The position numbers and the translations under genes were made by a program. From NCBI RefSeq assembly GCF_004794105.1, contig NZ_SRYR01000007.1, positions 62,001 through 126,000 on the forward strand: DNA of 64,000 nt, given 5' to 3'. The stretch comes from Clostridium sartagoforme (GTDB lineage Bacteria > Bacillota > Clostridia > Clostridiales > Clostridiaceae). Below, one piece after another: positions 7,103-16,327 of the stretch. Position 1 is the stretch's first letter. Every line of letters starts with the position of its first letter. The notes under the pieces were generated by a model. The model was not told where the DNA came from. It saw only the letters and a program-made list of their open reading frames with translations, and did no database searches.

Positions 7103-8077
7103 TTAAAGGTTGTTGTTTAACACTGAAATAGTGGAGTCTAATTCTTCAAGGCTTCCTACTTGAAGATCCATGTTTGCAGCTATTTCTTCACATAGGGCAG
7201 AGTGCTCTTGTGATAATGTTGAAACCTTTTCCATAATTGCTGAAACATTATCTTTTTCAGATGATGCTACAGTAAGATTTTCTATGCAGCTATCAATTTC
7301 TGTTATAGATTCACCTATAGAAGATTTAATATTATTAAAGCTTCCTTTAGTATATTGAAGAGTTTTTTGTTGATTATCTATAACATCATTTGCAGCTTGC
7401 ATTGACTTAGAAGTATCAAGTATATCTGATTTAATATCGTCTAATATTTTAGTTATACTTTCTACAGATTGCTTTGAGTTTTCAGCTAGTTTTCTAACTT
7501 CTCCAGCAACTACTGAGAATCCCTTACCAGCTTCGCCAGCTCTAGCAGCTTCAATTGCAGCATTTAAAGATAATAAATTTGTTTGACTAGCAATTTGACT
7601 TATAGAGTCTGTAATAGAATTTACAGATTCTAATTTAGAAACTAGTGAATTGACAGTATTGCTAACTGTTGTGAAAGCTTCTTGTAAGGACTTTAAGGAT
7701 TTATCTAAATCAGTAAAAGTATTTAAGCCCTCATCTGCAACTTTATCAGTATCTAAAACTGATATTTGAACATTAGTTACATTGTATGCAAGTTGTTCCA
7801 TACGGTTATTGAAGTTTTCTAAAATATCTCGAGCAGTACCTAATTCTTCAGCTTGTGATAATGTAGCATTAGTTAATGAGGAAAGTGAACTATTTACTTC
7901 TTGAACAGCAGAAGAAATACTTGAGCTGCTTTGACTTAATTTAGCCATCTCATCCTTTAAAATACCATTTGTTTCATCCTGTGTGTTAACCTCATAAGTA
8001 GGCGTTTCAGTTACTGTTTCAACTTTAGATTCTTCTTTAACTAAAGTATTATTTTTAGATCTAGAAAATAAACCCAT
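7103..8077 (-). CDS. Soluble methyl-accepting chemotaxis-type signalling protein
   Basis: 324 residues with no transmembrane segment. The N-terminal 40 residues are polar. The rest is a long alpha-helical coiled coil centred on the MCP hairpin tip, where [19 protein letters not shown] and [16 protein letters not shown] are the CheA/CheW contact region. No ligand or PAS domain is present, so it would signal in the cytoplasm. The start is MGLFSRSK because GGGAGG precedes it; the longer in-frame start would bury that SD. The gene begins 1 nt after the DUF2225 gene ends, so the two are probably cotranscribed and functionally linked. No other che genes are in the window. Confidence 0.9.
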   Translation of the reverse strand: MGLFSRSKNNTLVKEESKVETVTETPTYEVNTQDETNGILKDEMAKLSQSSSSISSAVQEVNSSLSSLTNATLSQAEELGTARDILENFNNRMEQLAYNVTNVQISVLDTDKVADEGLNTFTDLDKSLKSLQEAFTTVSNTVNSLVSKLESVNSITDSISQIASQTNLLSLNAAIEAARAGEAGKGFSVVAGEVRKLAENSKQSVESITKILDDIKSDILDTSKSMQAANDVIDNQQKTLQYTKGSFNNIKSSIGESITEIDSCIENLTVASSEKDNVSAIMEKVSTLSQEHSALCEEIAANMDLQVGSLEELDSTISVLNNNL

Positions 8078-8078
8078 A

Positions 8079-8819
8079 TTAGTACCTCCCAATTTTATCT
8101 TTACTATCTCGAGCCATTTCTTTTACTTTTTGTGGAGCACCTATAGATGTAATGACTTCTGAAAACCATCTTAGTGCTATTGTTTTTTCATTGAGCCTTC
8201 TATTTAATTCACCAATAAGGTACATAATAGAGAATCTATCTAAGCCGTAGATAGGTAACTTCTCATTTATGTAAGCGTCCTCTAGTGCTATTAAAGCTTG
8301 TTTTATGTAGTTTTTTTCATTACTTTCATCTAGTAGAAGTCTATATATCCAAGCAATTTTCAAGCAAATTATCCCTTTAGTACTAGATTTACTTTCAATA
8401 ATTAAAGAATTTACTAGGGCTAGCTTGTACCTTTCTATTGCTGTATTCTCATTAAAGGGTAGAGCATATTCTCTATTAACCCATTTAGGGGTAATTTTTT
8501 CTTTAACTAATTTAGCTTGATAATCTCTAAGTTTTGGAAAATCGCTTTTTAAAGCTGAATATCCACAAGATGGACAAATCCAGACTTCATAAAAATAAGG
8601 ATTGTCTGCAACATATCTAATGAAAAAATCAGAGTCCCTTGAGGCTACTCTTGGAACATTAACTTTTATTGTTGGCGTTTTAAAAGAGTTTTTGCACGCT
8701 GGACAATCAACTGCTTTAAAAAATATATTATTAATTTTACTAGTATCATTATCGATATCTAACAATGACTCTTTAGTGTTTCTAATATTTTTATTTTTAT
8801 CTATATTACTTTTTATCAT
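8079..8819 (-). CDS. DUF2225 zinc-binding protein
   Basis: 246 residues. Two CxxC pairs (39/42 in CPACKNSF and 82/85 in CPSCGYSA) should hold one zinc. Between them lies [10 protein letters not shown], a conserved DUF2225 stretch. The C-terminal 140 residues are helical, TPR-like repeats ([23 protein letters not shown]). The molecular role of the family is unknown to me. It is upstream of, and tightly coupled to, the soluble MCP-type gene, which suggests a shared sensory or scaffold function (inference). Confidence 0.85.
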   Translation of the reverse strand: MIKSNIDKNKNIRNTKESLLDIDNDTSKINNIFFKAVDCPACKNSFKTPTIKVNVPRVASRDSDFFIRYVADNPYFYEVWICPSCGYSALKSDFPKLRDYQAKLVKEKITPKWVNREYALPFNENTAIERYKLALVNSLIIESKSSTKGIICLKIAWIYRLLLDESNEKNYIKQALIALEDAYINEKLPIYGLDRFSIMYLIGELNRRLNEKTIALRWFSEVITSIGAPQKVKEMARDSKDKIGRY

Positions 8820-9171
8820 AAGTATTCCCCTTAAAAATGTAGTTACATCTAATTATAGCATATTCTAGCATTATTTGTAGATATATGAATTTATAATCTA
8901 TGTTTCAATAAATAATCTACATTTTAAGTGCCTATATTATTTTGAGTGGAAAATAATTTTAAGATGTGAATTACATTAATTGAAAGCTGCAATCTTTTAA
9001 TTTTTATATAAGTTGAGTATGTATTTACTTAATTGAAATATTTTTTATCTGAACTAATTTAATAAAATATAAAAACTTTAATACAACTTATATATTAATT
9101 CAATTATATAATTACACTTTTTGATATTTTTGATATAATGATTAAGGTGAAGTTTGAAAAGGGTGATGAAT
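8820..9171. other. Divergent intergenic region
   Basis: Lies between the minus-strand DUF2225 gene and the plus-strand alarmone synthetase gene. Apart from the repeat at 9005-9094, a TATAAT-like box near 9131-9139 (GATATAATG) is the only feature I can see. Confidence 0.4.
9005..9094. repeat. ~90-bp TATATAAGTTG-ended repeat, copy 2
   Basis: TATATAAGTTG (9005-9015) and CAACTTATATA (9084-9094) are perfect 11-bp terminal inverted repeats. The interior is AT-rich and non-coding. Same family as 677-768, 15149-15237 and 46438-46528. Confidence 0.75.
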
Positions 9172-9963
9172 ATGGTTAATCATGATTGGAAAAAATTCTT
9201 CATGCCTTATGAGCAGGCAGTAGAGGAGTTAAAAGTTAAGCTTAGAAGTATTAGAAAGGAATATAGAAAAAGAAATGAGTATTCACCTATAGAATTTGTA
9301 ACGGGTAGAGTTAAGGAATTATCTAGCCTTTTAGAGAAGGCTAACAAATTTGAAATTCCTTCAGATAGGTTAAAATATGAAATTGAAGATATAGCCGGCA
9401 TTAGGATTATGTGCCAGTTTGTTGATGATATAGATAAGGTAGTTGAAATATTAAGAGGAAGACGTGATATGCAAATCCTTTATGAAAAAGACTATGTTAG
9501 AGGAGTTAAAGAAAGTGGATATAGAAGCTACCATATTGTAATAAAATATCCAATTAATATGGCAGAAGAACAACTAGAAATACTGGCTGAGTTTCAAATA
9601 AGAACTTTATCCATGAATTTCTGGGCTACAATAGAGCATTCTTTAAACTATAAGTATAAAAAACAATTACCAGATGTAGTAAGAGAAAAGCTTAAAAAAG
9701 CAGCAGATGCAGCCTTTGAACTAGATGAACTGATGCTTGATATTAAAGATGAAATAAAAGATGCCCAAAAGTTATTTGAAATTAAATCAGATATAATTTC
9801 AAATATAATGCATAATATATTGACTTTAAGATCTTATGGCAAAAGCGCAGAGGCAGTTAGATTTGAAAGTTCATTAAATAAGCTTGTTGAAGATGGTGAA
9901 ATAAATGAACTTAATAATTTATTAGTTCTAGTAAAAAAGGAAGTTAATAAATACAGGGAATAA
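9172..9963 (+). CDS. Small alarmone synthetase, (p)ppGpp synthetase YjbM/RelQ-like
   Basis: 263 residues with a RelA/SpoT-type synthetase core: YEIEDIAGIRIMCQFVDDI, then ESGYRSYHIVIKYP, then EFQIRTLSMNFWATIEHSLNYK. These match the ATP and GDP/GTP-binding stretches of small alarmone synthetases. There is no HD hydrolase, TGS or ACT domain, so it is a synthetase-only enzyme. The helical C-terminus (about 200-263) is longer than in typical 210-residue RelQ. ATG 9172 is chosen because AAAGGG lies 8 nt upstream; TTG 9154, GTG 9163 and ATG 9166 are alternatives. A monocistronic gene with its own terminator. Confidence 0.9.
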   Translation: MVNHDWKKFFMPYEQAVEELKVKLRSIRKEYRKRNEYSPIEFVTGRVKELSSLLEKANKFEIPSDRLKYEIEDIAGIRIMCQFVDDIDKVVEILRGRRDMQILYEKDYVRGVKESGYRSYHIVIKYPINMAEEQLEILAEFQIRTLSMNFWATIEHSLNYKYKKQLPDVVREKLKKAADAAFELDELMLDIKDEIKDAQKLFEIKSDIISNIMHNILTLRSYGKSAEAVRFESSLNKLVEDGEINELNNLLVLVKKEVNKYRE

Positions 9964-9989
9964 AAAGCTCAGCTTTGCTGGGCTTTTTA
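9963..9989 (+). terminator. Rho-independent terminator
   Basis: AAAGCTCAGC and GCTGGGCTTT pair around TTT immediately after the alarmone synthetase stop codon, followed by a T-run. Confidence 0.85.
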
Positions 9990-10006
9990 TAATTAACAAT
10001 TTTAAT

Positions 10007-10486
10007 TTATAGTTGTAGATTATTTATCATAATATATTCTTCTTCTTTTTCAGAATAAATTTCAAATCCCACTTTTTGATACATCTTTACTGCATAATTG
10101 GCCTTTTGTACTGAAAGAGAGACTTGTTTGTATTCGCTTGCTTTTAGGATGGAAAGCATTTCTCTCATCATAGCTATTCCTATTCCTAATCCACGATATT
10201 CTTTATATAGAGATATAGCAAATGATGGTGTTTCATCATTGACGTGTCCATAATCATTCATAATACGTACCCAGACTGCACCTATAACTCTTCCATCTAT
10301 CTCTGCAATCAATGCTTTGTCATGTTTAGAACTTCCAAAGTCTGAAACATAAACTTGAAATTCAGGAATGTTTATTATAGATTTAGGTGGTGCTTCAATT
10401 CCTTCTGATATAAAAATTGATTCAAACAAAAAATCATTTAGCAATGGGTATTCAGATTTTTTCATTTCTCGTATTGTATAGTCCAT
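10007..10486 (-). CDS. GNAT family N-acetyltransferase
   Basis: 159 residues behind TTGGAGG. The acetyl-CoA binding pattern is clear: SLYKEYRGLGIGIAMMREML (R/Q-x-x-G-x-G/A motif A), followed by the motif B region VSLSVQKANYAVKMYQKVGFEIY. The acceptor substrate cannot be predicted. It is a single gene convergent with the alarmone synthetase gene, whose terminator lies between them. Confidence 0.88.
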   Translation of the reverse strand: MDYTIREMKKSEYPLLNDFLFESIFISEGIEAPPKSIINIPEFQVYVSDFGSSKHDKALIAEIDGRVIGAVWVRIMNDYGHVNDETPSFAISLYKEYRGLGIGIAMMREMLSILKASEYKQVSLSVQKANYAVKMYQKVGFEIYSEKEEEYIMINNLQL

Positions 10487-10604
10487 ACTCAGCCTCCAAA
10501 TTCTAATTTATTGACTAACTCACATAACAATATAATTCTGAGTTTATTATAATATATTTTGTAAATATACTAATATTCAATTTTAGAAGATTATAATTTT
10601 TAAT

Positions 10605-10955
10605 TTATTCTCTAAAGTCCATACCTAGCACTTCAAAAGTATCTGTATCTAAATAAACTATAACTGGCCCTAATAAATCATCATCTTTTGTAGTAAAAGT
10701 TACTCTAAAAACTTCTGTGTTGATAATATCTAAAGTTTCTCTTTCATTAATAATTAAATGTTCTTTATCAAATGTTATATTTTCTATTTTTGAGGTCTGC
10801 CAATCTATTATTGTGTATTTTATATTGTCATCAATCCAATTATAAGCTGCTTCCCTAATATTATCTTTTTCAAGGATAGATGATTTGTCACTACATCCAA
10901 TAAAAAATGTAGAAAAGATCAGTATCAATATTATAGAAGTTAATAATTTTTTCAA
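10605..10955 (-). CDS. Small predicted lipoprotein
   Basis: 116 residues. The start is TTG with AAAGGAGG 8 nt before it. The signal peptide (about 1-20) ends in FIGC with lipidation cysteine 21, so the mature protein is tethered to the outer face of the membrane. The mature part is mixed alpha/beta and acidic (DDNIKYTIIDWQTSKIENIT, TTKDDDLLGPVIVYLDT) with no family I recognise. Confidence 0.75.
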   Translation of the reverse strand: MKKLLTSIILILIFSTFFIGCSDKSSILEKDNIREAAYNWIDDNIKYTIIDWQTSKIENITFDKEHLIINERETLDIINTEVFRVTFTTKDDDLLGPVIVYLDTDTFEVLGMDFRE

Positions 10956-11271
10956 AATTAAGCCTCCTTTATTTTTATGTTTATGTAATTATTTTACAAT
11001 AATTATATATTAGGAGACAATATTAAATAATCCAAGGAGTCTAAACATTTTTATAAAATGGAATAATTGACAATTGAAAATTCGCAATTAATAATTATGG
11101 GAAAAAATTCTTAAGGATTAAAGAATACTTTACACTAACTAATACTTAAGTTTTACCCTGAAAAACAACCTGAATTATGCATTACGCATTACAATTATTC
11201 ATTAAAAGATTGCATAGAAATCTATAATAGGGAATCATAGTGTAAAAATGGGAAATTATTTTCAATATGTA

Positions 11272-11327
11272 TTGACATTGATAATCTTTATCAACTATAA
11301 TAGTAATCAGTTGATACGGATTATCAA
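11272..11327 (+). promoter_or_regulatory. Siderophore operon promoter with two Fur-like boxes
   Basis: TTGACA (11272-11277), an 18-bp spacer and TATAAT (11296-11301). TTGATAATCTTTATCAA (11278-11294) fills the spacer, and TTGATACGGATTATCAA (11311-11327) lies just past the start site. Both are 7-3-7-type inverted repeats close to the Fur consensus, and their centres are 33 bp apart, about three helical turns. Iron-dependent repression is expected. Confidence 0.85.
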
Positions 11328-11345
11328 ATAGCGGGAGTGGAGCAT

Positions 11346-12281
11346 ATGACTAAAAAATCTTTATTGATTATTACTATAATCTTATCAGTGATATCAATCT
11401 TTATCGGAGTATCAGAAATAAACATTCTAAATATGGAGTCTAAGGATATAGAAATCCTTATGATAAGTAGATTACCAAGACTTTTAAGTATATTGGTAGC
11501 TGGGGTAGGAATGAGTATAAGTGGTGTTATTATGCAGCAAATAAGTAATAACAAATTTATATCACCTAGCACAGCAGCAACAGTAGATTCAGCAAAACTT
11601 GGAGTTCTATTTTCTTTAATATTATTTACATCAGCTAATATATTTCAAAAAATGATGCTAGCATTTATATTCTCTTTAGTAGGAACGTTTATATTTATGG
11701 GTATCCTAAAGAAGATAAAAATAAAGAATATAATATTTATACCACTGGTTGGTATTATGCTTGGTAATGTAATAGGATCGATAACAGATTTCTTTGCATA
11801 TAAATACAACTTAAATCAAAGTATGGGAGCCTTTTTACAAGGAAATTTTTCAACTGTTTTAAAAGGAAACTATGAAATACTTTATTTGAGTATTCCCTTA
11901 GTAATTATAGCTTTTTCCTATGTACATAAATTTACATTAGCAGGTATGGGAGAAGAGATGTCAGTAAGCCTTGGATTAAATTATAAGAGGGTTACTAACA
12001 TAGGAATTACAATAGTAGCATTAATCTCATCCTTAGTTGTAATAACAGTAGGTAGCATTCCTTTTGTGGGACTTATAATACCTAATATAGTTTCTATATG
12101 GAAAGGGGACAACCTTAAGAATAATATGCCTATAGTTGCTCTCCTAGGTGCAAGTTTTGTACTAGCTTGTGATATTATTAGCAGACTAATAATTGCACCA
12201 TATGAAATCCCTATAGATTTAACTATTGGAGTTATTGGAGCTGTAATATTCCTTTATCTAATATTTAGGAGGAATAAATAA
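11346..12281 (+). CDS. yclN: Siderophore ABC transporter permease (FecCD family, YclN/CeuB-like)
   Basis: 311 residues from ATG 11346 (GGGAG 8 nt upstream; the in-frame GTG at 11337 would overlap that SD). It is a polytopic FecCD permease with about 8-10 helices. SRLPRLLSILVAGVGMSISG is the family signature near the N-terminus, and the cytoplasmic coupling loop is around GMGEEMSVSLGLNYKRV. Closely resembles YclN of the Bacillus petrobactin importer and CeuB (recognised by eye). First gene of a Fur-controlled four-gene operon; its stop overlaps the next start by 1 nt. Confidence 0.9.
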   Translation: MTKKSLLIITIILSVISIFIGVSEINILNMESKDIEILMISRLPRLLSILVAGVGMSISGVIMQQISNNKFISPSTAATVDSAKLGVLFSLILFTSANIFQKMMLAFIFSLVGTFIFMGILKKIKIKNIIFIPLVGIMLGNVIGSITDFFAYKYNLNQSMGAFLQGNFSTVLKGNYEILYLSIPLVIIAFSYVHKFTLAGMGEEMSVSLGLNYKRVTNIGITIVALISSLVVITVGSIPFVGLIIPNIVSIWKGDNLKNNMPIVALLGASFVLACDIISRLIIAPYEIPIDLTIGVIGAVIFLYLIFRRNK

Positions 12282-13234
12282 TGAGAAATAATAAGAAAAA
12301 AATAATTATAATGTCCTTACTTGCAATAACATTCTTAGTATTGTTTGTAGTATGGGGATTAAATGCAAAAAACTATAGATTTAATTTATCTCTTAGGATT
12401 CCAAAAGTATTAGGAATTCTAATAGCTGGAAGCACTATTTCAGTAGCTTCGCTTTTATTCCAAACAATAACTAATAACAGAATCATAACACCAAGTATTA
12501 TTGGTTTAGATTCATTATATGGGTTAGTACAAACCATTGTAGTATTTATATTTGGATCAACATCAATATTTATGGTTAATAAAACAGTTAACTTTTTAGT
12601 ATCAGGAACCTTAATGGTAATCTTAGCTATGATTTTATTTAAGGTGGTTCTTAAGAGTGGAAGAAACAATATATTTTTCTTACTACTTGTAGGTACTGTA
12701 GTTGGAACATTATTTAGAAGTATGTCATCTTTTATGCAGGTTCTTATAGATCCTAATGAATTTGATGCCCTACAGGCAAAATTATTTGCTTCCTTTAGCT
12801 TAGTTAATACAAAGATATTAGTAGTTTCAGTAATAATACTAGCTATAATAGCAATTTTACTATACAAGGACTTTAATAAGCTAGATGTTATGTCCTTGGG
12901 AAGAGAACAAGCAGTAAACTTAGGAGTAGATTATGATAAGTTTAGTAAAAAGATATTAGTAATTGTAGCAATATTAGTATCATTATCAACAGCCTTAGTT
13001 GGGCCAATAACATTCCTAGGAATTATAGTTGTTAACTTAACTTATGAAATAACGAAAACTTATAAACATTCAGTCCTTCTTATAGTTGGAACTCTTATTA
13101 GCATAATTGCTTTAGTAGGAGGACAGTTCTTAGTAGAAAGAGTATTTAACTTTACTACAACTATAAGTATAGTAATTAATTTTATCGGTGGAATATACTT
13201 TATAAATCTATTATTAAGGGAGAGTAAGCTATGA
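12281..13234 (+). CDS. yclO: Siderophore ABC transporter permease (FecCD family, YclO/CeuC-like)
   Basis: 317 residues. Second FecCD permease of the pair, with multiple transmembrane helices, the segment RIPKVLGILIAGSTISVASL and the coupling region SLGREQAVNLGVDYDKF. AGGAGG lies inside the end of the upstream gene and the starts/stops overlap (TAATG), so translation is coupled. With the preceding permease it should form the heterodimeric channel through which ferric siderophore enters the cytoplasm. It overlaps the ATPase gene by 4 nt. Confidence 0.9.
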   Translation: MRNNKKKIIIMSLLAITFLVLFVVWGLNAKNYRFNLSLRIPKVLGILIAGSTISVASLLFQTITNNRIITPSIIGLDSLYGLVQTIVVFIFGSTSIFMVNKTVNFLVSGTLMVILAMILFKVVLKSGRNNIFFLLLVGTVVGTLFRSMSSFMQVLIDPNEFDALQAKLFASFSLVNTKILVVSVIILAIIAILLYKDFNKLDVMSLGREQAVNLGVDYDKFSKKILVIVAILVSLSTALVGPITFLGIIVVNLTYEITKTYKHSVLLIVGTLISIIALVGGQFLVERVFNFTTTISIVINFIGGIYFINLLLRESKL

Positions 13235-13986
13235 TAGAAATAAAAAATATTAATAAAAGTTATGGAAGTAAAAAAGTTGTAGATAATGTTTCTTTTAATA
13301 TAGAAGAAGGAAAAATAACTTCTTTTATAGGGCCTAATGGAGCTGGTAAGAGTACAGTTTTATCAATAATTTCGAGACTTTTAGATGCTGATTCAGGTGA
13401 AGTTTTTATAGATGGAAAAGAAATAAAAGCTTGGGATTCTAAAGAGTTATCTAAAAAACTATCAATATTAAAGCAAAATAATAATTTAAATATAAGATTA
13501 ACTATAAGAGAGTTAGTTTCTTTTGGAAGATTCCCATATTGTGAGGGAAAGCTTAAAAAAGAAGATGAAAAGTTTATTGAGGATGCCTTAAGTTATATGC
13601 AGCTTACAGATATTCAAGATAAATATATAGATGAGTTAAGTGGTGGTCAAAGACAAAGAGCATATATTGCAATGATATTAGCTCAAGATACAGATTACAT
13701 ACTTTTAGATGAACCACTAAATAACTTAGATATGAAGCATTCAGCTGAAATGATGAGAATGCTTAGACAAATGGTAAATGATTTTGGAAAAACTATCGTA
13801 ATAGTAATTCATGATATTAACTTTGCATCATGTTATTCAGATACAATAGTAGCTCTAAAGGATGGGAAATTAGTTAATCATACTTCAACAGAAGAAATGA
13901 TAACTGAAAATAATTTAAAACGTCTTTATGATATGAATTTCAATATTAAAGAAGTAGATAATCAAAAAATATGTATTTATTTCTAA
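13231..13986 (+). CDS. yclP: Siderophore ABC transporter ATPase (YclP/CeuD-like)
   Basis: 251 residues with a complete ABC ATPase set: Walker A GPNGAGKST (about 35-43), signature LSGGQRQR (about 138-145), Walker B YILLDEP, and the switch histidine in VIVIHDINFA. Length is normal for FecE/FhuC-type subunits. ATGA overlap with the permease upstream. It energises ferric siderophore import. Confidence 0.92.
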   Translation: MIEIKNINKSYGSKKVVDNVSFNIEEGKITSFIGPNGAGKSTVLSIISRLLDADSGEVFIDGKEIKAWDSKELSKKLSILKQNNNLNIRLTIRELVSFGRFPYCEGKLKKEDEKFIEDALSYMQLTDIQDKYIDELSGGQRQRAYIAMILAQDTDYILLDEPLNNLDMKHSAEMMRMLRQMVNDFGKTIVIVIHDINFASCYSDTIVALKDGKLVNHTSTEEMITENNLKRLYDMNFNIKEVDNQKICIYF

Positions 13987-14197
13987 AAATATAAAAATTA
14001 AAAGATATATTTAATTAAATAGCTATTTATTAAAAAATTAAACAGAGAAATTTTATACAAGCTTTATAAATAATAAATTTTAGCAAGTTGGAACAAATTA
14101 CATCAATAATTAGCAAATATCAATTAATAATTTTAAACTTCTGCAGGAGTTTTAAAAAGTAATTAATTATTAATTAAAAGCATGGAGGTATTATACA

Positions 14198-15148
14198 ATG
14201 AAAAAAAGAATCGCAGCCATCTTAGGTATGGTTATGTTATTAGCAGTAGGAGTCGTAGGATGTGGAACTCAAGGTGGTTCAGGTGAACAAGCACAAGAAG
14301 AAAGCAAGACAGTAGTAGTTACTGATCAAAAGGGTGAAGTTGAAGTTCCAGTTAATCCTAAGAATGTTGTAGTATTAGACTATGGTTCATTAGATATAAT
14401 GACTAAATTAGGGGTTGAGCCAGTTGCTCTTCCAAAGGGTTCATTACCATCATATTTAGAACAATATAAAGATGAAAAATATGTTGATTTAGGTTCTTTA
14501 AAAGAATTTGACTTAGAAAAAATAAATGAAGCAGCACCAGACTTAATTATAATTGAAGGTAGACAAGAATCATACTATGAAGATTTAAAGAAGATTGCTC
14601 CAGTATTATATTTAGGTACAGCTAACAGTGATATATTTGCTTCAGCAGAAAATAATGCTAAAGTTTTAGGTAAGGTATTTGATAAAGAAGAAGGCGTTAC
14701 AACTGAATTAGAAAGCATCAATAAGAGATTAGAAGCAGTAAATGCTAAGGTAAAAGAAAATAACACAACAGCTTTAATGGCAATGTTTAATGAAGGTTCA
14801 TTATCAGTTTATGGTGAAGGATCAAGATATGACATGGTTTATAGCAAGTTTGGATTCACTCCAGCTGATGCTAATATTGAATCATCTAACCATGGACAAA
14901 ACATTTCATTTGAATACTTAAAAGAAAAGAATCCAGACTACTTACTTGTTTTAGATAGAGGAGCTATAACTGGAGCTCAAGCATCAGTTAAAGAAGCTAT
15001 AGAAAATGAATTAGTAAAGACAACTAAGGCTTATCAAGATGGACATATTGTATATGTTGATCCACAAGCATGGTATGTCGGCGGAAGTGGAATAATGGCA
15101 ATAGATACTATTATTTCAGATATGGAAACAGCAGTAGGAATTAAATAG
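14198..15148 (+). CDS. yclQ: Siderophore-binding lipoprotein (YclQ/CeuE/FatB-like)
   Basis: 316 residues behind GGAGG. The signal peptide carries lipobox VVGC with cysteine 22. The mature part is a periplasmic-binding-protein type II fold: NPKNVVVLDYGSLDIMTKLG starts lobe 1, a long linking helix (about 160-190) follows, and SSNHGQNISFEYLKEKNPDY lies in lobe 2. It would capture the ferric siderophore outside the membrane and hand it to the permease pair. Separated from the ATPase gene by 211 nt without an obvious terminator, so it may be read through from the Fur-controlled promoter. Catecholate or petrobactin specificity is inferred from likeness only. Confidence 0.9.
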   Translation: MKKRIAAILGMVMLLAVGVVGCGTQGGSGEQAQEESKTVVVTDQKGEVEVPVNPKNVVVLDYGSLDIMTKLGVEPVALPKGSLPSYLEQYKDEKYVDLGSLKEFDLEKINEAAPDLIIIEGRQESYYEDLKKIAPVLYLGTANSDIFASAENNAKVLGKVFDKEEGVTTELESINKRLEAVNAKVKENNTTALMAMFNEGSLSVYGEGSRYDMVYSKFGFTPADANIESSNHGQNISFEYLKEKNPDYLLVLDRGAITGAQASVKEAIENELVKTTKAYQDGHIVYVDPQAWYVGGSGIMAIDTIISDMETAVGIK

Positions 15149-15237
15149 TATATAAGTTGTAATAAAATTTTTACATTTTATTAAGTTATGTTTATACCTA
15201 AACTATTAGTTAGTAAATTATATACACAACTTATATA
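15149..15237. repeat. ~90-bp TATATAAGTTG-ended repeat, copy 3
   Basis: Starts directly after the TAG of the siderophore-binding protein gene. TATATAAGTTGT (15149-15160) and ACAACTTATATA (15226-15237) are perfect 12-bp terminal inverted repeats, and the element is 89 bp long. The left 20 nt closely match copy 4 at 46438. Confidence 0.8.
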
Positions 15238-15260
15238 ATATAAAGAAGTTTTAAATATTA

Positions 15261-15315
15261 AAATCACCTGTAAAGAGACTTTAAAAGGTCTTAACTTTGC
15301 AGGTGATTTTTTTAT
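15261..15315 (+). terminator. Terminator of the siderophore operon
   Basis: AAATCACCTGTAAAG (15261-15275) pairs with CTTTGCAGGTGATTT (15295-15309), and a nested AGACTTT/AAGGTCT hairpin lies in the loop. Seven T follow. Confidence 0.85.
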
Positions 15316-15382
15316 TTAAAAAATTTTTAAGTTTCCTCTTTACAAAGAACAAATGATATTATATAATAACAATTGTCAGTGG

Positions 15383-15393
15383 ATAATAATTAT
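15383..15393 (+). promoter_or_regulatory. Candidate PerR-type operator upstream of rubrerythrin
   Basis: ATAATAATTAT is an 11-bp perfect palindrome matching the centre of the PerR box (TTATAATNATTATAA), though its outer bases differ. In Clostridium acetobutylicum reverse rubrerythrins belong to the PerR regulon, so this site is plausible. AT-richness makes a chance match possible. Confidence 0.35.
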
Positions 15394-15490
15394 TGATTAG
15401 ATGATTACCACTAATAAGAATTATATCAAATATTAAAAATAAGTAAATAAGATTTTAAAACAATAGTTGTGAAAGTGGAGGAGTTTAATA

Positions 15491-16039
15491 ATGAAGAAAT
15501 TTGTTTGTACAGTATGTGGATATGTTCACGAAGGGGATATGGCACCAGCACAATGTCCAGTATGTAAGGTTGGAGCAGATAAGTTTATAGAACAATCAGG
15601 AGATTTAGCATGGGCTGATGAACATAGAGTAGGAGTTGCTAAGGATGTAGATCCAAGAGTTATGGAAGGATTACAAGCTAACTTTATTGGAGAATGTACA
15701 GAAGTTGGAATGTACTTAGCAATGTCAAGACAAGCTGATAGAGAAGGATTCCCAGAAGTTGCAGAAGCATATAAGAGAATAGCATTTGAAGAAGCTGAGC
15801 ACGCTGCTAAGTTTGCAGAACTTATCGGAGAAGTTGTAGTTGCTGATACTAAAGCTAACTTACAAGCTAGAGTTGATGCAGAGCATGGAGCTTGCCAAGG
15901 TAAGATGGATTTAGCTAAATTAGCTAAGGAATTAAACTTAGATGCAGTACATGACACAGTTCATGAAATGTGTAAAGATGAAGCTAGACACGGACAAGCA
16001 TTCAAGGGATTATTAGATAGATACTTCGGTCAAAACTAG
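15491..16039 (+). CDS. rbr: Reverse-type rubrerythrin
   Basis: 182 residues behind GGAGG. The rubredoxin-like Fe(Cys)4 domain is at the N-terminus (cysteines 6, 9, 22, 25), the order found in reverse rubrerythrins. A ferritin-like four-helix domain follows, with di-iron ligands in [17 protein letters not shown] and DEARHG. It acts in the cytoplasm as an NADH-dependent peroxide and oxygen scavenger when coupled to a reductase and rubredoxin (family knowledge). Codon use is unusually uniform, as in highly expressed genes. A monocistronic gene with a strong terminator; PerR-like site upstream. Confidence 0.93.
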   Translation: MKKFVCTVCGYVHEGDMAPAQCPVCKVGADKFIEQSGDLAWADEHRVGVAKDVDPRVMEGLQANFIGECTEVGMYLAMSRQADREGFPEVAEAYKRIAFEEAEHAAKFAELIGEVVVADTKANLQARVDAEHGACQGKMDLAKLAKELNLDAVHDTVHEMCKDEARHGQAFKGLLDRYFGQN

Positions 16040-16051
16040 TATTATATAAGT

Positions 16052-16089
16052 AAAGAGGTTTAGTGCATATTGTACTAAACCTCTTTTTT
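16052..16089 (+). terminator. Rho-independent terminator of rbr
   Basis: AAAGAGGTTTAGT (16052-16064) pairs perfectly with ACTAAACCTCTTT (16074-16086), followed by T through 16089. Confidence 0.92.
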
Positions 16090-16155
16090 CAATTGAGAAT
16101 TAAAAATGAATAATTAAGGATGAAATTGCTAGGAATTTCTGAAATTAGAATTATG

Positions 16156-16181
16156 AAGCTGACTTTTGGGCAGCTTTTTTT
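16156..16181 (+). terminator. Short hairpin plus T-run
   Basis: AAGCTG (16156-16161) and CAGCTT (16171-16176) surround a short loop and are followed by T residues. A similar hairpin is at 23393-23420. It may be a back-up terminator. Confidence 0.55.
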
Positions 16182-16327
16182 CTATAAAAAAATTATTTTT
16201 AAAGTTTAACTGGTCTTATCAGTAAATGTAACATTAATTAAATAATCATGATACAATTATAAAAAAAGAAATTATAAAAATTTTATTTTATAATTAGATA
16301 GATATCTATTTGTAGGAAGGTGTAATT

